Source: Conexibacter sp.
Lineage (GTDB): Bacteria > Actinomycetota > Thermoleophilia > Solirubrobacterales > Solirubrobacteraceae
Length of the DNA: 8,825 nt
Reading direction: 5' to 3'
NCBI GenBank assembly: GCA_025964295.1
Contig: JAOPZD010000373.1
Location: 1 to 8,825 of the forward strand
A model generated the notes under the pieces. The model searched no databases. It was not told where the DNA came from and saw nothing but the letters and a program-made list of their open reading frames with translations. Position numbers and translations under genes: made by a program. Shown here piece by piece: positions 1 through 5,668 of the stretch. How positions within the stretch are numbered: the stretch's first letter is position 1; each line of letters opens with the position of its first letter.

Positions 1-618
1 CTGGACGACGACGCGCGCGCCGCCGCCATCCGGGAGCGCGGCCGCGACGCCGAGCAGCGCGCCCGCCGCGCCCAGGCCCTGGTCCGGATCACGCAGCTGG
101 CGCTGATCGCCGCCCGCGGCAAGCTCGACGGCGCCAAGGAGTGGATCGCCAGCTTCCTCGAGACCGGCGAGAAGCTGGTGGTCTTCACCCGCCACCGCGA
201 GATCGGCGACGCGTTGTTGGAGGCCTTCCCCGGCGCGGCCTGCGCAACCGGCCGTTTGGACGCCGACGGCCGCGCCGCCGAGGTCGACCGCTTCCAGGCC
301 GACGCCGCCTGCCGGCTGATCGTCTGCTCGCTGGACGCCGCCGGCGTCGGCCTGACGATGACCGCGGCGTCCAACGTCGCGTTCGTGGAGCTGGGCTGGA
401 CGCCCGCGGCCCACGACCAGGCCGAGGACCGCGTGCACCGCATCGGCCAGGAGGAAGCTGTCACCGCCTGGTACCTGCTCGCGGCCGACACGATCGACGA
501 GCGGATCGCCGCCGTGATCGACCGCAAGCGCGAGCTCGTCCGGGCCGCGACCGACGGCGTGCCCGCGGGCCAGGAGGCGGTCCTCGACGAGCTGCTGGAC
601 TGGCTCTCGCAGGACTAG
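1..618 (+). CDS. SNF2-family DEAD/DEAH helicase, C-terminal lobe (5' partial)
   Basis: The reading frame is open from the first base and gives 205 residues, the end of a Swi2/Snf2-type ATP-dependent DNA translocase. After a charged helical stretch (residues 1-45) comes RecA-like lobe 2: a strand plus 'VFTRHREIGDALLEAF' (about 60-76), the motif V region 'AAGVGLTMTAAS' (about 113-124), and motif VI 'QAEDRVHRIGQ' (140-150). The arginine-containing motif VI with HRIGQ is a hallmark of SNF2 enzymes (SMARCAL1/HepA-like). The family uses ATP hydrolysis to move along double-stranded DNA and remodel protein-DNA or forked structures; the exact role here cannot be read because lobe 1 (Walker A/B) lies upstream of the window. 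The C-terminus is short after motif VI, with no extra domain. The TAG stop (616-618) lies inside the CTAG that begins the palindromic element at 615-784. Confidence 0.93.
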   Translation: MDDDARAAAIRERGRDAEQRARRAQALVRITQLALIAARGKLDGAKEWIASFLETGEKLVVFTRHREIGDALLEAFPGAACATGRLDADGRAAEVDRFQADAACRLIVCSLDAAGVGLTMTAASNVAFVELGWTPAAHDQAEDRVHRIGQEEAVTAWYLLAADTIDERIAAVIDRKRELVRAATDGVPAGQEAVLDELLDWLSQD

Positions 619-784
619 ATGAGGTATTCCACGGGTCCGGTGCGGCCGCTCGACGGCCCCGCCGGCGCCTGACACCACCCGATTCCTTGCCGATCCAACC
701 AGGATCGGCCGCGAAATCGTGCGGCGTCAGGCATCCACCCGGACGGCCGATCGCCCGGACCGTCTCGCGGAATACCCCATCTAG
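615..784. repeat. 170-bp long imperfect palindrome (MITE-like or very large bidirectional hairpin)
   Basis: Almost the whole gap between two convergent genes folds on itself. Outer arms: 615-633 pairs with 784-766 (17 of 19), then 634-640 pairs with 761-755 (7 of 7) after a 4-base bulge. Middle: 667-673 pairs with 732-726 (7 of 7), with scattered pairing on to 678/721, then 680-684 with 719-715. Centre: 689-696 pairs with 709-702 (8 of 8) around the loop AACCA (697-701). Several mismatches are transitions. Both ends start with CTAG, itself palindromic, so it could be a 4-bp target duplication of the YTAR type used by some IS5/IS701-like transposases, or simply part of the terminal repeat. Removing the element plus one CTAG copy would leave the two neighbouring stop codons 4 bases apart. 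No transposase is inside. The alternative is a giant shared terminator structure. Confidence 0.7.
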
Positions 785-788
785 GCCA

Positions 789-2726
789 TCAGCGGCCCTC
801 GAGCGAGATCGAGGTCGGCGCCAGCGTGGTGCCCGCCGTGACCGTGACCCGCGCGCGAGCCGCGTGGACCGTGACCGTCGCGACGCCGTGGGCGTCGGTG
901 ACCGTCGAGCGGCCGCCGACCGCGATCGTTGCGTGGTCGACCGGCCGCGTGTCCACCGACGACTCCGTCGCGCCCATGCCCGCGATGCTCGCGGTCACGC
1001 TGAGGCGGTAGACGCCCTTCCCGGCGCTCCTCGCGGTGACGTGCAGCGCGGGCTTCTTGGGCAGCAGGCTCGGGCAGGCGCCGCCGTCGAGCATGTCGGC
1101 CTGCGGCCCGCTGATGGTCTTGCCGTCGAGGGTCGACTCGGCGTGGCCGGTGACGCTGAGGCGCTTCATGACGAGCTCGGCGTCCTGGGTCCCCGTGTGG
1201 CGGCCGGTCATCGTGAGGTGCGCGCTGTAGGTGCCCTCCGTGAGCCCGGTGACCTTGACCGTGCCGTTGACGACGTCGGTCCCGTCGTCGGAGTAGTCCG
1301 TGTAGGTCTCGGTCCACTGGCCGCCCAGGAAGGCGCCCGGCCCGGGCTCGCCTCCGTAGGTCACCGTCACCGTCCCGCCGCCGGGACCGGCGAGGCTGAC
1401 GGTCCCCTTGAACCCCATCGCGCCGTGGTAGTCGCTCGCCGCCGGCGCCCACGCGCCCACGTCCGAGCTGACGGTCCGGAGGGGCCGGGCCGGCTTGCGC
1501 GCGGTGAGGCGCGCCACGAGCAGGAACGGCGCGTTGCGACCGCGCGGCGGGTCGTAGGGCTGCTTGGCCAGGTTGGTGTTGAGCGCGAGCATCGTCCCGT
1601 CCGGGCTCCACTGCGGGGCGCCGGTGAGGTTGTTGGTCACGCTCACGTCCGGGTAGTCGTAGTCGACGATCGGCTGGCCGGCGAGCGTCCCGCCCTGATC
1701 GCCGCTGGACGGCAGCAGCCACATCGGTCCGTGGCACATCTTGTTCGCGCCGATCGCCCCCGAGGCCATGACGGCCGCCGGAGCGCCGATGAAGTCGCGG
1801 ACCGGCAGGAGGCCCTGGAGCCAGTCGGTGAAGTGCATCGTGCGGTTGCTCCACAAGGCCATCACCTTGCCGTCCGGCGAGACGGCGTCGTCCTCGTCCC
1901 AGTCGGGGTGCGCAGTGAGGCGCGTGCGCTTGCCCGTCTTGAGGTTGACCGACCACACGTCGGGCCCGCGGTTGATCCCTCCGACCTGGACGTAGGTCGC
2001 CTCCGCGCCGCCATGGGCGAACGACTTGAACTCATACAGCGCCGAGCTGTCCGACCAGCCCGCGACGCGCGGGTCGGTCGCGGAGGCCGGCCCGGCGGGG
2101 TTGATCACCCGTGGATCGGTGACCTCGTACTTGGCGCCGGCCCGCCGGAGCTTGCCGACGACCATGTTGAGGATGCTGTCGGACCGCAGGTCAGAGAACC
2201 CGACGTGCTTGCCGTCCGGGGAGAGCTTGGCGGTGGAGGACCCCAGGAGGTTGGACTGCGGGACGCTCACGGCCCCGCCCGGGGCGATGGTCGTCGGCTG
2301 GGCCCGGGAGAAGTCGACCGGCAGGATCTTCTTCGTCCTGCAGTCCGCGACGCTGGGGCGGCACTCCAGCACCGCCATCTCCGCCGGGCCCGGCTGGACG
2401 TAGCCGCCGAAGAAGACCCGCTTGCCGTCGGGGAACGGGGTCGCCAGGTCCTCACCCGGCGACCGGGGGCTGTTGGCCACCCCGCAGGACAGGCAGGCCA
2501 CGTGGGTCCCCTTCAGCGTGCTGATCCACAGCTCGCGGTCGTAGTGGAACAGGACGTGGCGGCCGTCGGCGGCGAAGAGCGGCCGCGTGGCCTCCTTGAT
2601 CCTGCTCGGCAGGTCGATGCGCTTGACCGCGATCGGCTCGAACGGGAACGGCGCCGCGCTCGCGGGCGCCGCGACGGCGAGGGACAGGGCGAGCAGGAGG
2701 GTCGAGACCGCGGTGCGCAGGGACAT
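789..2726 (-). CDS. Secreted PD40/TolB-like beta-propeller protein with Ig-like C-terminus
   Basis: A 645-residue exported protein. Residues 1-24 form a Sec signal peptide (Arg, long Leu/Ala core, cleavage likely after A-S-A). Residues about 45-410 contain repeated WD40-like/PD40 blades: 'FAADGRHVLF' (51-60), 'FPDGKRVFFGG' (98-108), 'LSPDGKHVGFSD' (168-179), 'VSPDGKVMALWS' (282-293) and 'WSPDGTMLALNT' (373-384). Such SPDG blades occur in TolB and in dipeptidyl-peptidase propellers, but no Ser hydrolase domain follows. The region from about 430 is beta-rich and Thr/Val-rich (about 570-645 looks Ig-like), suggesting surface adhesion or binding. Cysteines C79/C81, C122/C129 and C331/C551 could form extracellular disulphides. 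No membrane anchor or LPXTG is seen. The ligand is unknown. The ATG at 2726 lies 7 bases from a TANNNT box, fitting a leaderless transcript. It is divergent from the TetR gene and probably regulated by it. Confidence 0.88.
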   Translation of the reverse strand: MSLRTAVSTLLLALSLAVAAPASAAPFPFEPIAVKRIDLPSRIKEATRPLFAADGRHVLFHYDRELWISTLKGTHVACLSCGVANSPRSPGEDLATPFPDGKRVFFGGYVQPGPAEMAVLECRPSVADCRTKKILPVDFSRAQPTTIAPGGAVSVPQSNLLGSSTAKLSPDGKHVGFSDLRSDSILNMVVGKLRRAGAKYEVTDPRVINPAGPASATDPRVAGWSDSSALYEFKSFAHGGAEATYVQVGGINRGPDVWSVNLKTGKRTRLTAHPDWDEDDAVSPDGKVMALWSNRTMHFTDWLQGLLPVRDFIGAPAAVMASGAIGANKMCHGPMWLLPSSGDQGGTLAGQPIVDYDYPDVSVTNNLTGAPQWSPDGTMLALNTNLAKQPYDPPRGRNAPFLLVARLTARKPARPLRTVSSDVGAWAPAASDYHGAMGFKGTVSLAGPGGGTVTVTYGGEPGPGAFLGGQWTETYTDYSDDGTDVVNGTVKVTGLTEGTYSAHLTMTGRHTGTQDAELVMKRLSVTGHAESTLDGKTISGPQADMLDGGACPSLLPKKPALHVTARSAGKGVYRLSVTASIAGMGATESSVDTRPVDHATIAVGGRSTVTDAHGVATVTVHAARARVTVTAGTTLAPTSISLEGR

Positions 2727-2733
2727 GAGGCCG

Positions 2734-2763
2734 ACCGTACAGATACGTGATTTGTAAAGTCAA
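2734..2763 (-). promoter_or_regulatory. Promoter of the beta-propeller gene (leaderless)
   Basis: Read on the minus strand: -35 TTGACT (2763-2758), an 18-base spacer, and -10 TACGGT (2739-2734) matching the actinobacterial TANNNT. Seven bases then lead straight to the ATG at 2726, so the expected transcription start coincides with the start codon and no ribosome-binding site is needed. The spacer is unusually AT-rich for this window. Confidence 0.6.
2738..2756. promoter_or_regulatory. Candidate TetR operator dyad
   Basis: A 19-bp imperfect dyad centred on 2747: TACA (2738-2741) opposes TGTA (2753-2756), and AT (2743-2744) opposes AT (2750-2751), so 6 of 9 positions per half match. It overlaps the -10 box and fills the -10/-35 spacer of the propeller promoter, and lies about 85 bases upstream of the regulator's own -10. 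Bound protein there would block the divergent gene. Size and placement fit a TetR-family operator; the assignment is inference. Confidence 0.45.
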
Positions 2764-2822
2764 GCGTCATTTTCGCGAAGTGCCATGCGGCGCGTCATCT
2801 GGAGCGCGTGTTGCGCCCGGCG

Positions 2823-2828
2823 TATGCT
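2823..2828 (+). promoter_or_regulatory. -10 box of the TetR gene; decides the GTG start at 2835
   Basis: TATGCT fits TANNNT and is followed by six bases and then GTG at 2835, the spacing of a leaderless start. The GGAG at 2801-2804 is only three bases before the upstream GTG at 2808, too close to serve as a ribosome-binding site for it. The -35 region is weak. Confidence 0.5.
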
Positions 2829-2834
2829 GCGGTC

Positions 2835-3470
2835 GTGGCCGCCCCCGCGAACCAGCCGCCGGCACCATCGCTCGCCTACCAGGCCGCGACCGCCGCCGCC
2901 GAGTCCGCGCCGCGCGCGACGCCCGCCGAGGCGTTCCGCCTGGCGCGGCGCGCGTTCCTCAAGGGCGAGCGGCTCGACATGAGCCAGCTCGCGCAGGAGC
3001 TCGGCATCTCGCGACCGACGCTGTACCGCTGGACCGGCGATCGCGACGCCCTGCTGGTCGACGTCATCTGGTCGCTGACCGAGGAGCTCCTGGCCGATGC
3101 GGTCCAGGAAGCCAAGGGCAAGGGCCCCGAGTACGCCCTGAGCGTCACCCTCGGCTTCCTGCACCGGACCGCCGCCGCGGGCCCGCTGCGCGTCTTCCTC
3201 GAGAACGACGGCGAGCGCGCCCTGCGCCTGGTGACCTCCCGCCATGCCGTCCACGGGCGCCTCGTGCAGGCCGTCCAGGAGCTGATCACCACCACCGAGC
3301 AGCGCGACGGATGGCAGGCCCCGCTGGATCCCGCGACGCTCTCCTACGCCGTCGTCCGCCTCGGCGAGGCATTCGTCTACAACGACGAGATCAACCACCT
3401 CGAGCCCGACCTCACCTCGGCCCGCGACACCATCGCCCGCCTCATCGGGGCCAAGACCAGCCGGCGGTAG
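2835..3470 (+). CDS. TetR/AcrR-family transcriptional regulator, QsdR-like
   Basis: A 211-residue DNA-binding repressor. After a disordered Ala/Pro tail (about 1-27) comes the helix-turn-helix, 'LDMSQLAQELGISRPTLYRW' at about 47-66. The C-terminal helical domain carries 'PLRVFLENDGERALRLVTS' and 'LSYAVVRLGEAFVYND', which I recognise as the pattern of the QsdR subgroup. QsdR in Rhodococcus represses a lactonase gene for quorum-sensing signal and gamma-lactone breakdown; here the ligand is unknown. The start was placed at GTG 2835 because a TANNNT box sits six bases before it; an in-frame GTG at 2808 would add nine residues without a usable ribosome-binding site. The divergent propeller gene has a dyad in its promoter, so it is the likeliest target. 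It converges with the epoxide hydrolase gene, 16 bases apart. Confidence 0.88.
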   Translation: MAAPANQPPAPSLAYQAATAAAESAPRATPAEAFRLARRAFLKGERLDMSQLAQELGISRPTLYRWTGDRDALLVDVIWSLTEELLADAVQEAKGKGPEYALSVTLGFLHRTAAAGPLRVFLENDGERALRLVTSRHAVHGRLVQAVQELITTTEQRDGWQAPLDPATLSYAVVRLGEAFVYNDEINHLEPDLTSARDTIARLIGAKTSRR

Positions 3471-3496
3471 GTCCGCTTCCGATCGGCTACTGCCGG
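3461..3496. terminator. Bidirectional hairpin enclosing both convergent stop codons
   Basis: The ten bases at 3461-3470 pair with 3487-3496 (nine Watson-Crick pairs and one G-T), around a 16-base loop. The TAG stop of the TetR gene forms the top of one arm and the TAG stop of the hydrolase gene, on the other strand, forms the top of the other. No T-run follows on either side, so factor-independent termination would be of the GC-rich, U-poor actinobacterial kind. Confidence 0.5.
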
Positions 3497-4608
3497 ACGC
3501 CGCGGAAGAACTCGCGCAGCTCGTCGACGAACAGCGCGGGCTGCTCGAGCGCCGCGAAGTGGCCGCCGCGGTCCAGCTCGCGGTAGTGGCGCAGGTCGCG
3601 GTAGCGAGCGCGGACCCAGCGCTCCGACGCGGGGAAGATCTCGCGCGGGAAGACCGAGGCGCCGGCCGGCACGTCGACCGGCTCGAAGTCGCGCTGGCCC
3701 AGCGCCTCCCAGTACAGCCGCGCCGAGGACGCGCCCGTGTTCGTCAACCAGTACATCATGACGTTGTCGAGCAGGCGCTCGCGGCGGACGGCGTCCTCGG
3801 GATGGCCGTCGTTGTCGGTCCAGGCGTAGAGCTTCTCGACGATCCACGCGCACTGCGCGGCGGGCGAGTCGGCGAGGCCGTACCCGAGCGTCTGCGGCCG
3901 CGTCGCCTGCTGGTTCGAGTAGCCGATGCCGGTGCGGCGATGCTCGGCGAAGACGTCGAGCGCGGCCTGCTCGGCCGGCGTCGGGTCGCCCGCCGCGGCG
4001 ATCGCGTCCGGCCCGACGATCGGCATGTTGACGTGGATGCCGGCGAGGTGCTCGGCGTCGACCTGCGCCAGGCGCGTCGTGACCACCGCGCCCCAGTCGC
4101 CGCCCTGGGCGCCGTAGCGGTCATAGCCCAGCCGCGCCATCAGCACCGCCCACGCGCGCGCGATCCGGTCCACGCCCCAGCCGGGCTCCCGCGGCCGGTC
4201 GCTGAAGCCGTAGCCGGGCAGCGACGGGCAGACGACGTGGAACTCCTCCCTCAGCGGGCCGAGCACGTCGAGGAACTCGACGACCGACCCCGGCCAACCA
4301 TGGGTGAGCAGCAGCGCCATCGCGTCGGGCCGCGGCGAGCGGACGTGCAGGAAGTGGATGCCGAGCCCGTCGATCGTCGTGCGCGCCGGACCGGCGGCGT
4401 TCAGCTCGGCCTCGCAGCGGCGCCAGTCGTAGTCGCCGGCCCAGGTCGCGCACAGCTCCTGGACGTAGGCGAGCGGGATGCCCTGCGACCAGTCGCCCAC
4501 CGGCTCAGGATCCGGCCAGCGCGTGGTGGCCAGGCGTGCGCGGAGGTCGTCGAGCTGGGCCTCCTCGATGGCGATCGGGGCGTTCAGGACGGCGTCGTCG
4601 TCGCGCAT
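3487..4608 (-). CDS. Epoxide hydrolase, microsomal (mEH) type, alpha/beta-hydrolase fold
   Basis: A 373-residue enzyme opening epoxides to vicinal diols by a two-step ester mechanism. The N-terminal EHN domain (about 9-115) includes 'LRARLATTRWPDPEP' and 'GIHFLHVRSP'. The catalytic fold has the oxyanion-hole HGWPGS (103-108), GYGFS (132-136), and the nucleophile Asp171 in 'GAQGGDWGA'. Glu323 in 'FPREIFP' matches the mEH charge-relay acid (Glu404 in human), and His350 in 'RGGHFAALEQP' is the base. Tyr230 ('GYSNQQATRPQTLGYGL') and Tyr299 ('ARLYWE') are the likely ring-opening tyrosines. All catalytic residues are present and the length is normal, so it should be active. No signal peptide: cytoplasmic. 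The ATG at 4608 lies six bases after TAGGCT, suggesting a leaderless message. Substrate unknown; the QsdR-like neighbour makes small lipid-like or lactone-related compounds conceivable only as inference. Confidence 0.93.
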   Translation of the reverse strand: MRDDDAVLNAPIAIEEAQLDDLRARLATTRWPDPEPVGDWSQGIPLAYVQELCATWAGDYDWRRCEAELNAAGPARTTIDGLGIHFLHVRSPRPDAMALLLTHGWPGSVVEFLDVLGPLREEFHVVCPSLPGYGFSDRPREPGWGVDRIARAWAVLMARLGYDRYGAQGGDWGAVVTTRLAQVDAEHLAGIHVNMPIVGPDAIAAAGDPTPAEQAALDVFAEHRRTGIGYSNQQATRPQTLGYGLADSPAAQCAWIVEKLYAWTDNDGHPEDAVRRERLLDNVMMYWLTNTGASSARLYWEALGQRDFEPVDVPAGASVFPREIFPASERWVRARYRDLRHYRELDRGGHFAALEQPALFVDELREFFRGVRQ

Positions 4609-4614
4609 CGCGCC

Positions 4615-4620
4615 AGCCTA
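4615..4620 (-). promoter_or_regulatory. -10 box of the epoxide hydrolase gene (leaderless)
   Basis: On the minus strand TAGGCT (TANNNT) is followed by six bases and the ATG at 4608. No purine-rich ribosome-binding site precedes the ATG. No good -35 is visible 17-18 bases further upstream. Confidence 0.45.
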
Positions 4621-4661
4621 CGCGCGGTCGCCTTGGGCCGAAGCGGCGTTGGGCCCACCGG

Positions 4662-4667
4662 TACACT
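4662..4667 (+). promoter_or_regulatory. Candidate -10 box of the mpsC-like gene
   Basis: TACACT at 4662-4667 is the best TANNNT box in the 183-base divergent gap. Transcription from about 4674 would give a leader of roughly 118 bases. A -35 at the usual distance is weak (CGAAGC at 4639). Confidence 0.4.
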
Positions 4668-4673
4668 GGTCGT

Positions 4674-4791
4674 ACGCGAGTTCTACCCGGACTGCACGAG
4701 GACGGGTGAGGAACGCGGGCCGCGCGGACGGTTCATCCGTCTCTCTCCTTCTTTTCGCGCGCGCCCGTTCCCAGGAGGGAGGCGAGAACGG
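4674..4791 (+). other. Structured 5' leader of the mpsC-like gene
   Basis: Three short stems follow one another: ACCCG (4685-4689) with CGGGT (4703-4707), CGCG (4714-4717) with CGCG (4721-4724), and GACGG (4727-4731) with CCGTC (4737-4741) around TTCAT. The last is followed by a pyrimidine run (4742-4755) ending in TTTT, which looks like an intrinsic terminator. A GC-alternating tract (4756-4764) could pair with the second stem instead. The AGGAGGGAGG ribosome-binding region is at 4773-4782. The arrangement resembles an attenuator or riboswitch, but I recognise no known class. Confidence 0.35.
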
Positions 4792-5190
4792 TTGCGGACC
4801 ATGTCCGGCACCGAAGCAGAGCAGCCCATCGCCAACGGCGGCTCGAAGGCAGCGGCGATCTCCAACGCCGTCGTGCGCCTCCTCAGCGAGTACACGGGTC
4901 GCGGACCGACCAAGGCCCGCACCCACATCACCAAGGACCTGGTCACCGTGCTGCTGGAGGAGACGCTGACCAAGGGCGAGCGCAGCCTCGCCGACGGTGG
5001 CAAGGGCGAGCTCGTCATGACCATGCGCTTCGCCTTCCAGCAGACGATGGGCGCCGATCTCGTGGCCAGCGTCGAGGAGATCACCGGACGCGAGGTGGCC
5101 GCGTTCATGAGCGCCAACCACCTCGACCCCGACATGGCCATCGAGAGCTTCGTCCTCGTGCCCCAGGCCGCGGCGCCCGAGCCGGCCTGA
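4792..5190 (+). CDS. MpsC/DUF2294 family protein
   Basis: A small soluble protein (132 residues from TTG 4792; 129 from ATG 4801) of the DUF2294 family, now named for MpsC of the staphylococcal membrane-potential-generating MpsABC system. The family pattern is clear (numbering from ATG 4801): 'LLSEYTGRGPTKARTHI' (about 27-43), 'VLLEETLTKGERSLADGG' (50-67), 'FQQTMGADLVASVEEITGR' (79-97) and 'NHLDPDMAIESFVL' (106-119). There is no membrane segment and no MpsA/MpsB gene nearby, so transport cannot be claimed; many relatives are solitary. The TTG start is preferred because GGAGG (4778-4782) stands nine bases before it, whereas it is 18 bases from the ATG; the ATG remains possible. The C-terminal Ala/Pro tail is short. 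Divergent from the epoxide hydrolase gene and preceded by a structured leader. Confidence 0.88.
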   Translation: MRTMSGTEAEQPIANGGSKAAAISNAVVRLLSEYTGRGPTKARTHITKDLVTVLLEETLTKGERSLADGGKGELVMTMRFAFQQTMGADLVASVEEITGREVAAFMSANHLDPDMAIESFVLVPQAAAPEPA

Positions 5191-5214
5191 CCGGCCCCGT
5201 AGCGCTCAGCCGGC
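5181..5214. terminator. Hairpin at the mpsC-like stop codon
   Basis: GCCGGC-C-TGA (5181-5190) pairs with TCAGCCGGC (5206-5214), nine pairs with one bulged C, loop of 15. The TGA of the mpsC-like gene closes one arm; on the opposite strand the other arm also reads TGA (5208-5206). This mirrors the hairpin at 3461-3496, where both stops are of real genes. A shorter alternative stem 5181-5185/5191-5195 competes. No T-run. Confidence 0.4.
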
Positions 5215-5480
5215 CTGGGTGCGAGACGCGCCCTTGCGCCGGCCAGGCCGCCCAGCGCGGCGGTCTCGACGAGGCTCGTGCCGTCGTCCCCCGCGTCGAC
5301 CGGCTTGCGCTGCTCGATGAACGCCACGTGGCGCCAGCTGTCGGCGCCGAGGTCGATCGTGTTGTCATAGGACTCGCCGATGAAGCCACCGGGCGAGGCC
5401 GGGATCTGGTTCCACTCCTTGCACGCGACCTCGCACGCCTTGCAGCCGATGCAGATGCTCGTGTCGGTGAAGAAGCCCAT
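5206..5480 (-). pseudogene. Remnant of formate dehydrogenase-type Fe-S subunit (FdhB/FdoH-like)
   Basis: The ATG at 5480 opens about 60 residues that clearly match the N-terminus of the 4Fe-4S electron-transfer subunit of formate dehydrogenase: 'MGFFTDTSICIGCKACEVAC' with the cluster cysteines C10, C13, C16 and C20, then KEWNQIP, 'GESYDNTIDLGADSWRHV' and AFIEQRKP. Normal subunits continue with 'CKHC' and two or three more cysteine clusters over about 200-300 residues; none of this is present. The frame runs on without a stop into the antisense of the mpsC-like gene. In another frame a short tail RKGASRTQAG ends at TGA 5208-5206, inside a hairpin resembling the 3461-3496 one, so it may be the old C-terminus joined by deletion and frameshift. 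No ribosome-binding site precedes the ATG. No catalytic or membrane subunit remains, so it cannot work as an enzyme. Confidence 0.75.
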
Positions 5481-5510
5481 CAGCGGCTGGCGCCGCGGTC
5501 ACCGCCACCG

Positions 5511-5526
5511 CGTCAGCCGGCTGACG
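5511..5526. repeat. Perfect 16-bp palindrome
   Basis: CGTCAGCCGGCTGACG reads identically on both strands. It lies upstream of the phosphatase promoter candidate and 31 bases upstream of the Fe-S remnant's start, so it could be an operator for either. A chance occurrence in GC-rich DNA is possible. Confidence 0.4.
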
Positions 5527-5564
5527 ACCACCGGCCACGCACGGAGGAGCTCGGCCGCCACCGA

Positions 5565-5589
5565 GCCGGGCGCCCGGCGCGTCTAGACT
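5565..5589 (+). promoter_or_regulatory. Candidate promoter of the SpoIIE phosphatase gene with palindrome
   Basis: TAGACT (5584-5589) fits a TANNNT -10 box; transcription from about 5597 would give a leader of about 72 bases. The expected -35 region is occupied by a perfect 14-bp palindrome, GCCGGGCGCCCGGC (5565-5578), with no recognisable TTGACA, so the promoter may depend on an activator or be controlled by a protein binding the palindrome. Confidence 0.35.
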
Positions 5590-5629
5590 TGGCCGCACGA
5601 GAGGTTCGGGGCGTGCGGGTGCCGGCGCC

Positions 5630-5653
5630 GGGCCGAGCGCCAGTGCTCGGCCC
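5630..5653 (+). promoter_or_regulatory. Strong leader hairpin just before the phosphatase start
   Basis: GGGCCGAGC (5630-5638) and GCTCGGCCC (5645-5653) are perfectly complementary over nine pairs, eight of them G-C, with a 6-base loop. Fifteen bases separate it from the ATG at 5669, in a stretch with no ribosome-binding sequence. It may control translation or protect the message end. Confidence 0.5.
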
Positions 5654-5668
5654 TCGGACTCCATCATC

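Noticed and set aside
141..2750. 869-residue open frame on the plus strand across the helicase end and the propeller gene
   Set aside because: Composition is Arg/Pro/Gly/Ala-rich with no recognisable domain; it is the antisense shadow of a gene with a signal peptide and clear propeller motifs.
2764..2798. GCGTCAT repeated at 2764-2770 and 2792-2798
   Set aside because: Seven bases with no symmetry; easily chance and less well placed than the 2738-2756 dyad.
4681..4760. Guanidine-III or other known riboswitch in the mpsC-like leader
   Set aside because: A few bases (ACGAGGACGG) looked similar, but the pseudoknot-forming pattern and other conserved blocks are absent.
3559..5190. 543-residue plus-strand frame joining the antisense of the epoxide hydrolase to the mpsC-like gene
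   Set aside because: Only the last 132 residues match a family; the rest is antisense to intact catalytic motifs. The true start is at 4792 or 4801.
4683..5480. 265-residue minus-strand frame starting with the Fe-S motif taken as an intact gene
   Set aside because: Only about the first 60 residues are Fe-S subunit; from about residue 83 it is antisense of the mpsC-like gene.
5499..5583. Short minus-strand fragment possibly from the start of a formate dehydrogenase large subunit
   Set aside because: About 27 codons between two stops and only weak resemblance, so it is mentioned in a finding but not listed as a gene.
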